Assembly: GCA_903864515.1 (NCBI GenBank) | Contig: CAIPFZ010000002.1 | Span: forward strand, 1-26,109 | Source of the DNA: an uncultured bacterium | Lineage (GTDB): Bacteria; Patescibacteriota; Minisyncoccia; Phycocordibacterales; CAIZLB01 | Length of the DNA stretch: 26,109 nt | Reading direction: 5' to 3' | In this document: positions 14,804 through 22,935 of the stretch, piece after piece | Layout of the letters: the number at the start of each line of letters is the position of its first letter | Position numbering within the stretch: the first letter of the stretch is position 1 | Position numbers and translations under genes: made by a program | The notes under the pieces: model-generated | Database searches by the model: none | What the model was told of the DNA's origin: nothing | What the model saw: only the letters and a program-made list of their open reading frames with translations

Positions 14804-14925
14804 TGGTTTCCTGTTTGAACACAGGATGTGTGTCACATTGAAATTCAATTATCAAACAAATCCATTGGCTGAGCCAAAAAAATAAAACAATAAATCAATT
14901 AATTTAATCAATCATCAGCTTTTAT

Positions 14926-15348
14926 TCAAAGCCAATTTGCCAAAAGCCTTTCAGCGGCCTTTAGCGATTTGAGAATTTCTTGCAATTCCCAATGGTCATC
15001 CGATGCCCACTCAAAATATAAGTCTGACATTACTTTGGCGGCATTCCAATCAACTCTTTCATTACGCTTGTTGAAGTATTCGTAATCGCAACTTGCTAAC
15101 GCTGAGAAGCGATCGCTGGATTCCTCATACTTCTCCTTGTCTCTACGAAGTAAAGCCGTATACTCCTCGAGCTTTCTCTTACGTTGAGCTCGTGTAGCAA
15201 TCGGCAGGGCATACACCTCTTCCGAGGTGAGTGGTAGTTTTGATCCTGACATAATGTGTAGGGTCATAGTTCCGTCGTTGTGATGCGTTGTATCGGTATT
15301 CATCTGTGGATTTGCCGTGTTTGGTTGTTTACGGCTCAAGATACTCAT
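14926..15348 (-). CDS. Unrecognised orphan protein, 140 aa
   Basis: A soluble, charged, mostly helical protein with a polar, low-complexity N-terminus rich in Asn, Thr and His (1-30). Phrases include LPIATRAQRKRKLEEYTALLRRDKEKYEE (part: RAQRKRKLEEYTALLRRD) and YFEWASDDHWELQEILKSLKAAERLL (part: HWELQEILKSLKAAERLL), suggesting a helical bundle or coiled coil. I do not recognise a family. The frame opens at TTG 15354; ATG 15348 is preferred, and ATG at about codon 15 is also possible. A consensus promoter lies 66 bp upstream, and the leader opens with a hairpin. It is one of the orphan class. Confidence 0.55.
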   Translation of the reverse strand: MSILSRKQPNTANPQMNTDTTHHNDGTMTLHIMSGSKLPLTSEEVYALPIATRAQRKRKLEEYTALLRRDKEKYEESSDRFSALASCDYEYFNKRNERVDWNAAKVMSDLYFEWASDDHWELQEILKSLKAAERLLANWL

Positions 15349-15413
15349 ATTCAAAAGGTGGGGAATGAGTAATTAGAGCCATAAACAACGGTATCAATGT
15401 GCTATACCTATAT

Positions 15414-15442
15414 ATAATACAATGGTATAATAAATCTGTCAA
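15414..15442 (-). promoter_or_regulatory. Consensus promoter of the 15348 orphan gene
   Basis: A perfect -35 TTGACA (15442..15437), 17-bp spacer and -10 TATTAT (15419..15414) on the minus strand. The predicted start near 15407 coincides with a 5-bp hairpin GGTAT/ATACC (15408..15390), leaving a leader of about 59 nt. This is the best sigma-70 match in the window. Confidence 0.7.
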
Positions 15443-15485
15443 GCATGCTGCAGTTCCATAATCACTTATAAACAACCGTTTCCTG

Positions 15486-15494
15486 TGTTAAAAT
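15486..15494 (+). promoter_or_regulatory. Extended -10 of the alpha/beta hydrolase gene, leaderless
   Basis: TGTTAAAAT combines an extended TG motif with -10 TAAAAT (15489-15494), ending 7 nt before the ATG at 15502. A partial -35 TTATAA lies 17 bp upstream. Confidence 0.5.
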
Positions 15495-15501
15495 AACCTC
15501 C

Positions 15502-16023
15502 ATGAAAATAATAATCCTCCCCGGTACTGGTAAGTCAAACAAAGAATGGATAGATAATGCAGAAAAATTCTTTTTAACTTCTGACACAACGTCTAAAAGA
15601 TATATACAATATTATTCACACTGGGATAATGATGGAGTTTTGGATTTAAATATAGAACTTGAAAAACTGTCAAAAGAAGTAACAGCAGAAGATGAATGTA
15701 TTGTCTTTGCTAAATCAGCAGGCTCAATACTTACAATTAATGCTGTAACCTCAGGATTATTGAAACCATCAAAATGCATTTTTGTAGGATTACCAATTGC
15801 GCTCGGCGATGAAGATTCACTCGATACAATTAAAAGATTGGAAAGCTTTAATGTACCAACTATTGTAATACAAAAAACCAATGATTCTGTTGCGTCCTAT
15901 GATACAGTGCGTAAGGTTGTAGAGAAGTACCCAAATATCAAATTGATAGAAATACCTGGAGACAATCATAAATACGATGATTTTGAGCTTATAAATAGTC
16001 TTATTGCTGAGGACATGAAGTAG
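15502..16023 (+). CDS. Small alpha/beta hydrolase
   Basis: A 173-aa single-domain hydrolase. It opens with the strand MKIIILPGTGKSNKEW, has a nucleophile elbow AKSAGS with S72, an acid candidate D128 in KTNDSV, and a histidine H156 in GDNHKYDD. Together these form a plausible Ser-Asp-His triad. Length and layout recall RBBP9/YdeN-like or dienelactone hydrolase-like proteins, but the substrate is unknown. The elbow begins with Ala where the usual motif has Gly (G-x-S-x-G). The upstream gap holds divergent promoters, so it is expressed apart from the 15348 gene. Confidence 0.78.
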   Translation: MKIIILPGTGKSNKEWIDNAEKFFLTSDTTSKRYIQYYSHWDNDGVLDLNIELEKLSKEVTAEDECIVFAKSAGSILTINAVTSGLLKPSKCIFVGLPIALGDEDSLDTIKRLESFNVPTIVIQKTNDSVASYDTVRKVVEKYPNIKLIEIPGDNHKYDDFELINSLIAEDMK

Positions 16024-16070
16024 CTAGAGGTTTTAATAGTCTTGGCAAAAATTTAAAAATAATAAGATAT

Positions 16071-17225
16071 ATGCACAAAAAAATATACACACTAATCAGC
16101 TTTGTCATATTTCTCATTATTGTAAGCTTCCTTGCTTATAATCGTTTAATTCCAACAGAAATAAAGTCTATACCTTTCTATGACTCAATAGGTCACTTTG
16201 TACTATTTGGATTATTAGGCCTTATTGCTCATTATGCTTTCAACAGGAGACGAACACTTGTCTTTGGCAGAATGGTTCCAATTGGTCCAACCGTAGCTAT
16301 TTCCTATACTCTTATTGATGAGTCACTTCAGGTTCTTTCAAGAAACAGAACTTTTGATTTAGCAGATCTATTCTTTGGAATCTTTGGCATACTCATGTTT
16401 ATCACAATCGCCTGGTTTATTAGAAATATAAAAGTTTTTGATTTTAAGTTTCTAATTAAAGAACTGTTTGTCTTTACCCTTAAGCAATTAAGGTCAATAC
16501 TTTTTCCAATTCTCTTCATTCTTATATTATTTATTTCTAATCATATTTCAATTTGGGGGCTACCAAGATATGACTTTTTATTCATCGCCGCAGTCTTGGT
16601 TCAGTTTGGATTAATATTTTTTAAGCTTGAAACTAAAGATGAGGCAAAAACGATATTCTTATTTCACATCATCGGACTTTGTTTAGAAATATTCAAAACA
16701 AATCCCGCTGTAGGATCTTGGTCATATCCAGAAGTTGGGTATCTGAAAATAATGGGAGTGCCATTATATAGTGGATTTATGTATGCAGCAGTGGGTAGTT
16801 ATGTTGCACATGCTTGGAAGATAATGAAGCTAAGGCTTGTTGATCATCCATCATATAAAGCAAGTGTGATGCTTTGTGTGGCAATATATTTAAACTTCTT
16901 CACAAATCACTTTATCTATGACTTCAGAATATTTTTATTTGTAGCAATATTCATACTATATTATAAAACCAACGTCTTTTACACAATAACTACGAAGGAG
17001 TATAGGATGCCACTTATAATTAGTTTTATGCTAATTGGATTCTTTGTTTGGATAGCAGAAAATATGGCAACATTTTACGGAGCATGGAAATACCCTGGCC
17101 AAATTCACGAATGGAACATGGTGAGTTTTCATAAGATAACATCATGGTTTCTTCTGGTTATTATCTGTTTTATTGTTGTTGCATATCTGAAGCATTTTAA
17201 GAATTACAAGAGTAGGCAAGATTAG
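16071..17225 (+). CDS. VanZ-like and DUF817 fusion membrane protein
   Basis: A 384-aa protein with about ten membrane helices. The N-terminal third (about 1-120) matches VanZ-like proteins: YDSIGHFVLFGLLGLI, a basic NRRR turn, LIDESLQVLSRNRTFDLADLF with the conserved D-E-x-x-Q and R-x-x-D-x-x-D. The rest (about 130-375) matches DUF817: GSWSYPEVGYLKIMGVPLYSGF (in part GSWSYPE and GVPLYSGFMYAAVGSYVAHAW) and GAWKYPGQIHEW. Neither part has a firm biochemical role; VanZ itself lowers teicoplanin sensitivity. The start ATG 16071 follows an AT-rich stretch with a TTGGCA about 20 bp upstream and a poorly placed -10. Confidence 0.75.
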   Translation: MHKKIYTLISFVIFLIIVSFLAYNRLIPTEIKSIPFYDSIGHFVLFGLLGLIAHYAFNRRRTLVFGRMVPIGPTVAISYTLIDESLQVLSRNRTFDLADLFFGIFGILMFITIAWFIRNIKVFDFKFLIKELFVFTLKQLRSILFPILFILILFISNHISIWGLPRYDFLFIAAVLVQFGLIFFKLETKDEAKTIFLFHIIGLCLEIFKTNPAVGSWSYPEVGYLKIMGVPLYSGFMYAAVGSYVAHAWKIMKLRLVDHPSYKASVMLCVAIYLNFFTNHFIYDFRIFLFVAIFILYYKTNVFYTITTKEYRMPLIISFMLIGFFVWIAENMATFYGAWKYPGQIHEWNMVSFHKITSWFLLVIICFIVVAYLKHFKNYKSRQD

Positions 17226-17236
17226 TAAGGTCCCCC

Positions 17237-17265
17237 TTGACTAATCAAATTCCTTGTTAGATACT
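17237..17265 (+). promoter_or_regulatory. Promoter of the 17333 orphan gene
   Basis: TTGACT (17237-17242) and GATACT (17260-17265) have a 17-bp spacer. The predicted start near 17272 gives a leader of about 60 nt. A 7-bp hairpin TCAGGGG/TCTCTGA (17278-17294) lies near its 5' end, followed by the A-rich stretch TCAAATCAAAACAATTCAA. Confidence 0.6.
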
Positions 17266-17332
17266 ATCACCAGACTTTCAGGGGTGTTCTCTGATGTTCT
17301 ATTAGACAGTCAAATCAAAACAATTCAATATC

Positions 17333-17692
17333 ATGAAAGCACGCGAACACTGTATTGTAGTCAAACCAATTGAAGACACCGGCTTGTTTAAGGCTGAACT
17401 TTGTGAGGCTGATCATCAAAAGCTGGAATACGTCCTTATTACAACATCAAATATTATTTCACCTGTAGCGGTCTGCAGCACCCCTCATGGGGCTATCGGA
17501 CGTCTTGTCAGCTGGAACTCAACATTTGGTGCCTTTAAGTGCTGTGCTCATTTGCTCCATCGCTCTACCACTGAAGAGGAGCTTGAGCAGCTTGGCAAAG
17601 ATATTGCTAGCATGGGGGATAACAACCGTCCATTCGCTGTCCATATCTGTGAGCTGGTAGCAGAAGAACGGGAAGTTCCTGCTTGTACCTAA
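17333..17692 (+). CDS. Unrecognised orphan protein, 119 aa
   Basis: A soluble 119-aa protein rich in Cys and His: six cysteines (for example HCIV, ELCEAD, VCSTPHG, KCCAHLLH), suggesting metal binding, redox chemistry or disulfides. No CxxC zinc pairs are arranged in a known pattern, and no family is recognised. A sampled 60-base line inside it (17461-17520) is 60% GC, against 33% for a line in the preceding gene (17101-17160). It has its own promoter, a 60-nt leader without a clear Shine-Dalgarno sequence, and a strong terminator 75 bp downstream. It belongs to the orphan class. Confidence 0.55.
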   Translation: MKAREHCIVVKPIEDTGLFKAELCEADHQKLEYVLITTSNIISPVAVCSTPHGAIGRLVSWNSTFGAFKCCAHLLHRSTTEEELEQLGKDIASMGDNNRPFAVHICELVAEEREVPACT

Positions 17693-17767
17693 CTCCATTG
17701 AGACCTCTCCGAAAAGGTCATAACATTAGATAACAATCAACCTGCTCAGCTTAGTCTGAACAACAAA

Positions 17768-17797
17768 AAACCACCGTGTACGGAGCCACGGTGGTTT
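17768..17797. terminator. Bidirectional terminator
   Basis: An 11-bp perfect stem AAACCACCGTG/CACGGTGGTTT with an 8-nt loop. The plus tail is AATTTTTAAT, and the minus tail TTTGTTGTT continues the stem's T run. It serves the 17333 gene and the minus-strand gene ending at 17845. Confidence 0.88.
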
Positions 17798-17844
17798 AAT
17801 TTTTAATATTTGATATCTGTTTTAACTAAAGTTTTGGTAAGGGC

Positions 17845-18369
17845 TTATTTTCTTACACCTCCACCATCTCTCATTCCACCTTGTGGTACTCCCGCACCCG
17901 CTCCTGTTCCTTGCATAATTGGTGTAGAAGGTCTTTGATTTATAGTTATTGCATTAATACTTCCATCCGAATTAGCTGGTCCACTTGCTGTAATCTGATT
18001 TCCAATCACAAGTTCAGCAACTGTTCCACTAACGGTTTTCTGTACCGCTGTGCTTGTTGCTACAAAAATTATTTTAGATCCTCCATCGCGCAGTTTAAGT
18101 GTGATACTTGTTGCGTCTTTACTTAGTACCTCACCACTTACTAGTGTCATTGCACCACCCGCACCTCCTGGTCCACCTTGTCCTGGTCTTCCACTTCTTA
18201 TTCCATTTGCTCCACCCATCATTCCACCTGCGCCGTTTTGGCCAAACATTTGACCACCTCTATTTCTCGCATTATCACTATTTTGCCCAACTTTGTATCC
18301 TGAATAAAATGAAATTCCAGAAACTGCTACTAAAATTATTATCGCGATTATTATTTGTTTTTTCTTCAT
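17845..18369 (-). CDS. Membrane-anchored Gly-rich protein with OB-like domain
   Basis: A 174-aa protein: membrane anchor (about 5-25), a linker rich in Gly, Met, Asn and Gln (about 32-72), then a small beta domain (about 73-145) with SGEVLSKDATSITLKLRDGG, IIFVATSTAVQKTVSG and VIGNQITASG (cited in parts), then another Gly-rich tail. The beta domain resembles DUF5666-type OB-like domains. It is the last gene downstream of the efflux operon but has its own near-leaderless promoter, so it may be separate. ATG 18369 was chosen over the upstream starts because a TATAAT ends 9 nt before it. Its role is unknown; an accessory to the adaptor is inference. Confidence 0.65.
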   Translation of the reverse strand: MKKKQIIIAIIILVAVSGISFYSGYKVGQNSDNARNRGGQMFGQNGAGGMMGGANGIRSGRPGQGGPGGAGGAMTLVSGEVLSKDATSITLKLRDGGSKIIFVATSTAVQKTVSGTVAELVIGNQITASGPANSDGSINAITINQRPSTPIMQGTGAGAGVPQGGMRDGGGVRK

Positions 18370-18378
18370 ATTTTTTTT

Positions 18379-18384
18379 ATTATA
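18379..18384 (-). promoter_or_regulatory. -10 box of the Gly-rich protein gene, near-leaderless
   Basis: A perfect TATAAT on the minus strand ends 9 nt before the ATG at 18369. A possible TTGTGG -35 lies 18 bp upstream. Confidence 0.5.
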
Positions 18385-18451
18385 ATAAATTTTTTTCATT
18401 TGCCACAATCTGTTCCAAGACACGCCAGCCAAAATATGCTGATTTCGACGC

Positions 18452-18509
18452 GATTTTTACGCTTAAAAATCACCCAGTAGGCGAGCCCAGAGGCGATTTT
18501 GCTAAATCG
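18452..18509. repeat. Two related hairpins after the permease gene
   Basis: GATTTTTA/TAAAAATC (18452-18471, loop CGCT) and CGATTT/AAATCG (18494-18509, loop TGCT) lie in the gap between the permease and the Gly-rich gene. Both share a GATTTT core and tetraloops ending in GCT or CGCT. Neither has a T tail, so they are not standard terminators; mRNA processing or stability elements are possible. Confidence 0.45.
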
Positions 18510-18522
18510 TCAGCTGAATCGT

Positions 18523-19743
18523 TTACTCATACTTCAGCGCATCTATTGGATTTAATCCCGCAGCTCGCCTTGCTGGATAATATCCAAAGACGATTCCGAT
18601 TACAGCTGAAACGGTGAAAGAGAGAATTATAGAGAACCAAGAAACTTGTGTAGCGATCAGTCCCGAATAATTTATTCCAAAGGATATGAGCCACCCGAGA
18701 ATTATTCCAATCGCTCCGCCAATAAAAGTGAGCATCATTGCTTCAATCAAAAATTGTAAACTAATATCCTTTCTCTTTGCACCAATAGCTTTTCTAAGAC
18801 CAATTTCTCTTGTTCTCTCCGTTACGGTTGTAAGCATCATGTTCATGATTCCGATACCTCCAACCACAAGTGAAATTCCCGCAACGGACCCAAGTAGAAT
18901 TGTAAAAATTTGTGTAATGCTTGATGCCGTTGCTGCAATATCCGCTTGATTGAGAACGCTAAAATCAAGCACGCCATTTTTAATATTATGCTTTATTGTC
19001 AAAAGCTCTGTGATTTGTGTTTGAATGTCCTTTGTAGAATCCGCGTCAGGTGCTTGGACGCTAATTGTTGTAACATACTCATCACCTGAGAGCATTCTTT
19101 GTGCGGTTGTAATTGGTACCCAAATCAAATCATCCTGTGATCCAAAGCCCGTTCCACCCTTAGGAACTGTAATTCCAATGATTGTAAAATCAATTTTATT
19201 AATTCTAATTTTCTTACCAATCACGTCCTCGCCTTCACCGTATAAGTCATCGCGAACATTCGGTCCAATTACCGCAACCTTACTCCCAGCTTGCAAGTTC
19301 TGCTCTGTAATAAAAGTACCTTCTGCGATGGATACATTTCTGACCGTTTGATAATCTGGAACGGTTCCTGTAACAGTTGTATTTGTGTTTTGTCCTTGTG
19401 CGGTAACCTGATACCTTCCAGACACTTCAGGTGCAACAGCTTTAATGTTTGTAACTTCACTTTCAATTGCGCTTACGTCGTCCATCGTCAATGTCTTTGC
19501 GCTTCCTCTACCTGCGCTAACTTGCATTCCAGGACCACGTTGTGCGCCCGGTAGAACCAATACTAAGTTAGATCCAATTGATTGAATACTAGATTGAATA
19601 GAATTTTGCGCACCTTGCCCAATTGAAAGCATCGCAATAACAGAGCTAATTCCAATTACAATTCCAAGCATGGTGAGCCCAGAGCGCACTTTGTTTGCGA
19701 AGATTGCAGAATATGTTTCGTGTAATATATCAAATATTGTCAT
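18523..19743 (-). CDS. MacB-like ABC transporter permease (FtsX fold)
   Basis: A 406-aa permease with an N-terminal helix (about 18-42, LTMLGIVIGISSVIAMLS), a large external domain (about 50-265) and three C-terminal helices (about 280-395). The conserved RTREIGLRKAIGAKR and the closing YPARRAAGLNPIDALKYE are typical of MacB_PCD/FtsX permeases. It would form a dimer with the ATPase gene upstream and work by mechanotransmission rather than direct transport. Order and spacing (40 bp to the ATPase) indicate one operon. Confidence 0.9.
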   Translation of the reverse strand: MTIFDILHETYSAIFANKVRSGLTMLGIVIGISSVIAMLSIGQGAQNSIQSSIQSIGSNLVLVLPGAQRGPGMQVSAGRGSAKTLTMDDVSAIESEVTNIKAVAPEVSGRYQVTAQGQNTNTTVTGTVPDYQTVRNVSIAEGTFITEQNLQAGSKVAVIGPNVRDDLYGEGEDVIGKKIRINKIDFTIIGITVPKGGTGFGSQDDLIWVPITTAQRMLSGDEYVTTISVQAPDADSTKDIQTQITELLTIKHNIKNGVLDFSVLNQADIAATASSITQIFTILLGSVAGISLVVGGIGIMNMMLTTVTERTREIGLRKAIGAKRKDISLQFLIEAMMLTFIGGAIGIILGWLISFGINYSGLIATQVSWFSIILSFTVSAVIGIVFGYYPARRAAGLNPIDALKYE

Positions 19744-19783
19744 GTGTTTTTTTACGATAGCAGGGAAGACCCCTTCATGCGCT

Positions 19784-20518
19784 TTATTTCTTTATTGAAT
19801 TAATTTTTGCTAATTCATGAACAGCATCTTTCTTTTTGTGATTTTTGCTGTCCTCAGTAATTTTTCCATCTCTAATAACAATTATTCTATCAGCGTGTTC
19901 TGCAACATCTGGCTCGTGGGTGATTAGAATAATAGTTCTTCCTAATTCTTCATTTAACTTTTGAAATGTACCTAAAACAATTTCACCCGTCTTGCTGTCC
20001 AAGTTTCCTGTGGGCTCATCTGCCAAAATTAAACTTGGATTATTCACAAGTGCACGAGAAATTGCTACACGTTGAATCTGTCCACCTGAGAGTTGATTGG
20101 ATAGGTGAGTGAAGTGTGTTTCGTCTAGTCCTGAGGCGTGTAGAGCCTCTCTGGCCCTTCTATCACGCTCTTCCTCCCCAACACCTGAGTATATAAGTGG
20201 AAGCATTACATTGCGGAGTACAGTGCTTCTTGGAAGAAGATTGAACGATTGAAACACAAACCCAATCTTGTCTCTTCTGATGTCAGCAAGCTCATCGTCA
20301 GTGAGCGAAGATACATCTTTACCATCCAGAAAATATGTTCCTGATGTTGGTGTATCAAGTGCTCCAAGAATATGCATTAGAGTTGATTTTCCAGATCCAG
20401 ATGGACCCATGATTGCAACAAACTCTCCATCTTTGATAGTGAAGCTAACACCATCAAGCGCAAGAAAAGAATTACCTTCCGGATCATATATTTTTGTAAT
20501 GTTTTTTACTTCAATCAT
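19784..20518 (-). CDS. MacB/LolD-type ABC transporter ATPase
   Basis: A 244-aa nucleotide-binding subunit. Walker A GPSGSGKST, Q-loop in FVFQSFNLLPR, signature LSGGQIQRVAISRAL, Walker B LILADEPTGNLD and H-loop ILITHEP are all intact. The C-terminus carries a short Lys-rich extension. It powers the FtsX-like permease encoded 40 bp downstream and lies 27 bp after the adaptor gene. Confidence 0.95.
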   Translation of the reverse strand: MIEVKNITKIYDPEGNSFLALDGVSFTIKDGEFVAIMGPSGSGKSTLMHILGALDTPTSGTYFLDGKDVSSLTDDELADIRRDKIGFVFQSFNLLPRSTVLRNVMLPLIYSGVGEEERDRRAREALHASGLDETHFTHLSNQLSGGQIQRVAISRALVNNPSLILADEPTGNLDSKTGEIVLGTFQKLNEELGRTIILITHEPDVAEHADRIIVIRDGKITEDSKNHKKKDAVHELAKINSIKK

Positions 20519-20545
20519 TATTTTTTTGTTTAAGACGCATTCAGA

Positions 20546-22336
20546 TTATCTTCCAACTCCTCTCATTCCACTTGAGCCTCCACCAAACAGGCTCGGTGCA
20601 CTTGATTTTGTTGCTGTGGCTGCAGCGTTTGATTTTGCTGTTTTTGTTGCAATTCTGTCACCGATAATTAATCCACCCACAATTTCTGTCTGTGTATCAT
20701 TTGATAAGCCAGTTTCAACTTGTTGTTTAATTGGTGTCTCATTAACTTCAACTGCAATAGAGGATGTTGCAACTTTATTACTGAACAATTCAACATACTT
20801 TACTCCACCGCTAGTTTTGATTGCACTATTTGGTACAACAATGACGTCCTGCTTATTATTTGTGATGATTGTTGCGCTAACACTCATACCAGATTTGACG
20901 CGCTCATCTTGAACATCGAAAGTTATTTTAACATTATAATTTACAACACCTTGTGAGACTGTTCCAACCAAATCAATAGATTGAACAACACCGGTAATTT
21001 CAAGACCATCTATTGCATCAAAGGTGAGTGTTGCTTTTTGTCCTGCGACAATTTTTGCAGCATCAACTTCATTTACAGTAATATCTGCAATTTTATTTTT
21101 TGTAATAATTGTTCCGACAGATGCACCAGATGATACGGTATCAGATGGCTTAACATTGATTTTTGCAATCACTCCATCAAATGGGGCAGTGATGAAAAGA
21201 TTTTGATATGTTAATAATTTTTGTTGAAGATTAATTCTTTGTGCTTCAATATCCAGATTGTCCGCTCCTTGAATTACTTTGTCATAGTTGGCCTGTTTTT
21301 GCGCCAAGGTTTGCGGACCGTTCTTGACAGTATTTTTCAAATCTTCAATATTATTCATTGAATTTGAAAGACTAGATAAGTCAAAGTTTATTTTTCCAAT
21401 CCAATTAATTAAATTATTGGAGGCTGTGTTTGCTGCTACACTTGAATTATTTGTTAGGGGATTTGATTCAAGAGTTTTTATGTGATCAACTAAGTTTTTC
21501 ATATCTTTCAAAACGGTTGAAAATTCCTTTGTTGCATCATACGTTGTCTTTAGTAATTTATCAATTGAGTCTGTGGAATCAGATCTGGCTGATGTCTTGT
21601 AAATTGAAAGAGCTGACGTATATTTATTCTTTGCTTTGTCAAAACTTACGCCAACACTATTTTTTGTGTTTTTTGTGTCAGATGGTAGCGCAACCATGTT
21701 TTGATCTGATAAGAAGCCGTTACCTGAATACAACATGTCGCTTGCGCCGTTTATTGTTTCAGTCAAATCAAGATATGTTGATGTAATAGAGTTGTATCCT
21801 GTGTCATACGCATTATTGAGATTATCCGATGCCTTTTCTACATTTTGCTTTGCACTATTTAAATCATTTTCTGCTTGAATTCTTGTGGAGTCATCAGCGG
21901 GTTGTACAAACTTTTCATATGCAATTTGAGCACTTCTATAATCAAGATATGCACTTGGATTATCAATTTGTGCAATTTTTGCTCCTGCTTTGACTTCCTG
22001 ACCTGTTGTAACATTAACCTTAAGAATATCTCCTGAAGCTTTTGTTTTTAAATCGATTTCATTCGATGCGGAGACTTGTCCACTTCCTGTAACATTTGTT
22101 GCTATTGATCCATTTTGAACTTCTGCAATTGCATAAGTTGTAGTTACGGTTGCTGGGAAGATTAATTTAATAAGCCAGTAGATTACTAGGATTAAAACAA
22201 TAGCTCCGACAATGCTAGTTTTCTTGTGAGTAAAAGCATATTGCTTAAATTTAGAAAATTTGCTTTTTATGCCTAACCACAGCGACGTTTTAAGCGTCTC
22301 CTTATGGTTTATTTTGTTTATGTTTGAGTTATTCAT
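20546..22336 (-). CDS. MacA/HlyD-like adaptor protein
   Basis: A 596-aa membrane-fusion-type adaptor, longer than typical MacA (about 370-400 aa). It has a cytoplasmic tail, a membrane helix (about 42-62), the lipoyl half VTTGQEVKAGAKIAQID, and a very long helical hairpin region (about 125-370) rich in Asn and Ser. The second lipoyl half LFITAPFDGVIAKINVKPSDTV (part: APFDGVIAKINV) and a beta-barrel follow. It ends with a Gly/Ser-rich tail GGGSSGMRGVGR. It would couple the ABC pair to the outside. Gram-negative MacA docks on TolC; no TolC gene is present and CPR cells usually lack an outer membrane, so its partner is unclear. Confidence 0.88.
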   Translation of the reverse strand: MNNSNINKINHKETLKTSLWLGIKSKFSKFKQYAFTHKKTSIVGAIVLILVIYWLIKLIFPATVTTTYAIAEVQNGSIATNVTGSGQVSASNEIDLKTKASGDILKVNVTTGQEVKAGAKIAQIDNPSAYLDYRSAQIAYEKFVQPADDSTRIQAENDLNSAKQNVEKASDNLNNAYDTGYNSITSTYLDLTETINGASDMLYSGNGFLSDQNMVALPSDTKNTKNSVGVSFDKAKNKYTSALSIYKTSARSDSTDSIDKLLKTTYDATKEFSTVLKDMKNLVDHIKTLESNPLTNNSSVAANTASNNLINWIGKINFDLSSLSNSMNNIEDLKNTVKNGPQTLAQKQANYDKVIQGADNLDIEAQRINLQQKLLTYQNLFITAPFDGVIAKINVKPSDTVSSGASVGTIITKNKIADITVNEVDAAKIVAGQKATLTFDAIDGLEITGVVQSIDLVGTVSQGVVNYNVKITFDVQDERVKSGMSVSATIITNNKQDVIVVPNSAIKTSGGVKYVELFSNKVATSSIAVEVNETPIKQQVETGLSNDTQTEIVGGLIIGDRIATKTAKSNAAATATKSSAPSLFGGGSSGMRGVGR

Positions 22337-22348
22337 TTATTTTAATCT

Positions 22349-22924
22349 CTAGTTAATTTGATTCTCTATTTGACCTTCTGGTGGGGGAGGAAGCAGTCTA
22401 ATTAATTTTGCTTTTACTACACCAATACTTGCAGAAGTGTTTTCATCTTTATTATCAACACCATCTCTACTTGTAGTACCCCTCTCTCCGATTACAACAA
22501 TATAATCTCCAACCTTCAATGATTTTACATCAATGTTCTCTCTGAATTGTCTAACTAGTGTATCGTTTGAAATATTAATGGTTTTTTCAATATTGTCAGG
22601 TGAGGCAACAACAATATTTGGAAGATTGATTGATACAATTTTTCCAACTGCACCAGAGCCTCCCGGAATATTAGAATCTGGCATCATGAATTTTCCTCCC
22701 TCTCTGATTCCATTCATTATATCACCTTTGTCATGTTGTCCCTTACCTTTTTTATCAAAAGTTCTATAGCAATTTTCTCCCATCGATTTATAAAATCCTG
22801 CCTTGTGATATCCAACAAAAATTCCAGCTTGGAAAATTATTAAAATAGCTATCAATACGATTAATAATTTTAATATTCCAAACTTATCAATTTTTTCTTT
22901 TATCTTTTGTATGTGTTTTTTCAT
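22349..22924 (-). CDS. Membrane-anchored OB-like protein (DUF5666-like)
   Basis: A 191-aa protein with a basic N-terminus, a membrane helix (about 18-38), a linker rich in Gly and Lys, and a small beta domain (about 93-165): GKIVSINLPNIVVASPDN, KTINISNDTLVRQ, VKSLKVGDYIVVIGERG. The pattern resembles DUF5666 OB-like domains. It lies 11 bp after the two-helix membrane protein and 12 bp before the adaptor gene, so it is part of the same operon. It is similar in layout to the Gly-rich protein at the far end of the locus. Function is unknown. Confidence 0.68.
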   Translation of the reverse strand: MKKHIQKIKEKIDKFGILKLLIVLIAILIIFQAGIFVGYHKAGFYKSMGENCYRTFDKKGKGQHDKGDIMNGIREGGKFMMPDSNIPGGSGAVGKIVSINLPNIVVASPDNIEKTINISNDTLVRQFRENIDVKSLKVGDYIVVIGERGTTSRDGVDNKDENTSASIGVVKAKLIRLLPPPPEGQIENQIN

Positions 22925-22935
22925 TTTATTTTAAA

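Noticed and set aside
14855..14880. TTGGC-TGA-GCCAA followed by A-run as a terminator of the 15348 gene
   Set aside because: On the minus strand the T run comes before the hairpin instead of after it; the hairpin at 14778-14803 has the right polarity.
18050..18617. Open frames of up to 169 codons antisense to the Gly-rich protein and permease end
   Set aside because: They mirror the low-complexity Gly-rich gene (read as Leu/His/Pro repeats) and cross the hairpin gap; the minus-strand genes have clear family features.
20268..20912. A 214-codon plus-strand frame opposite the ABC ATPase and adaptor
   Set aside because: It is antisense to two intact, motif-bearing genes and has no signals of its own.
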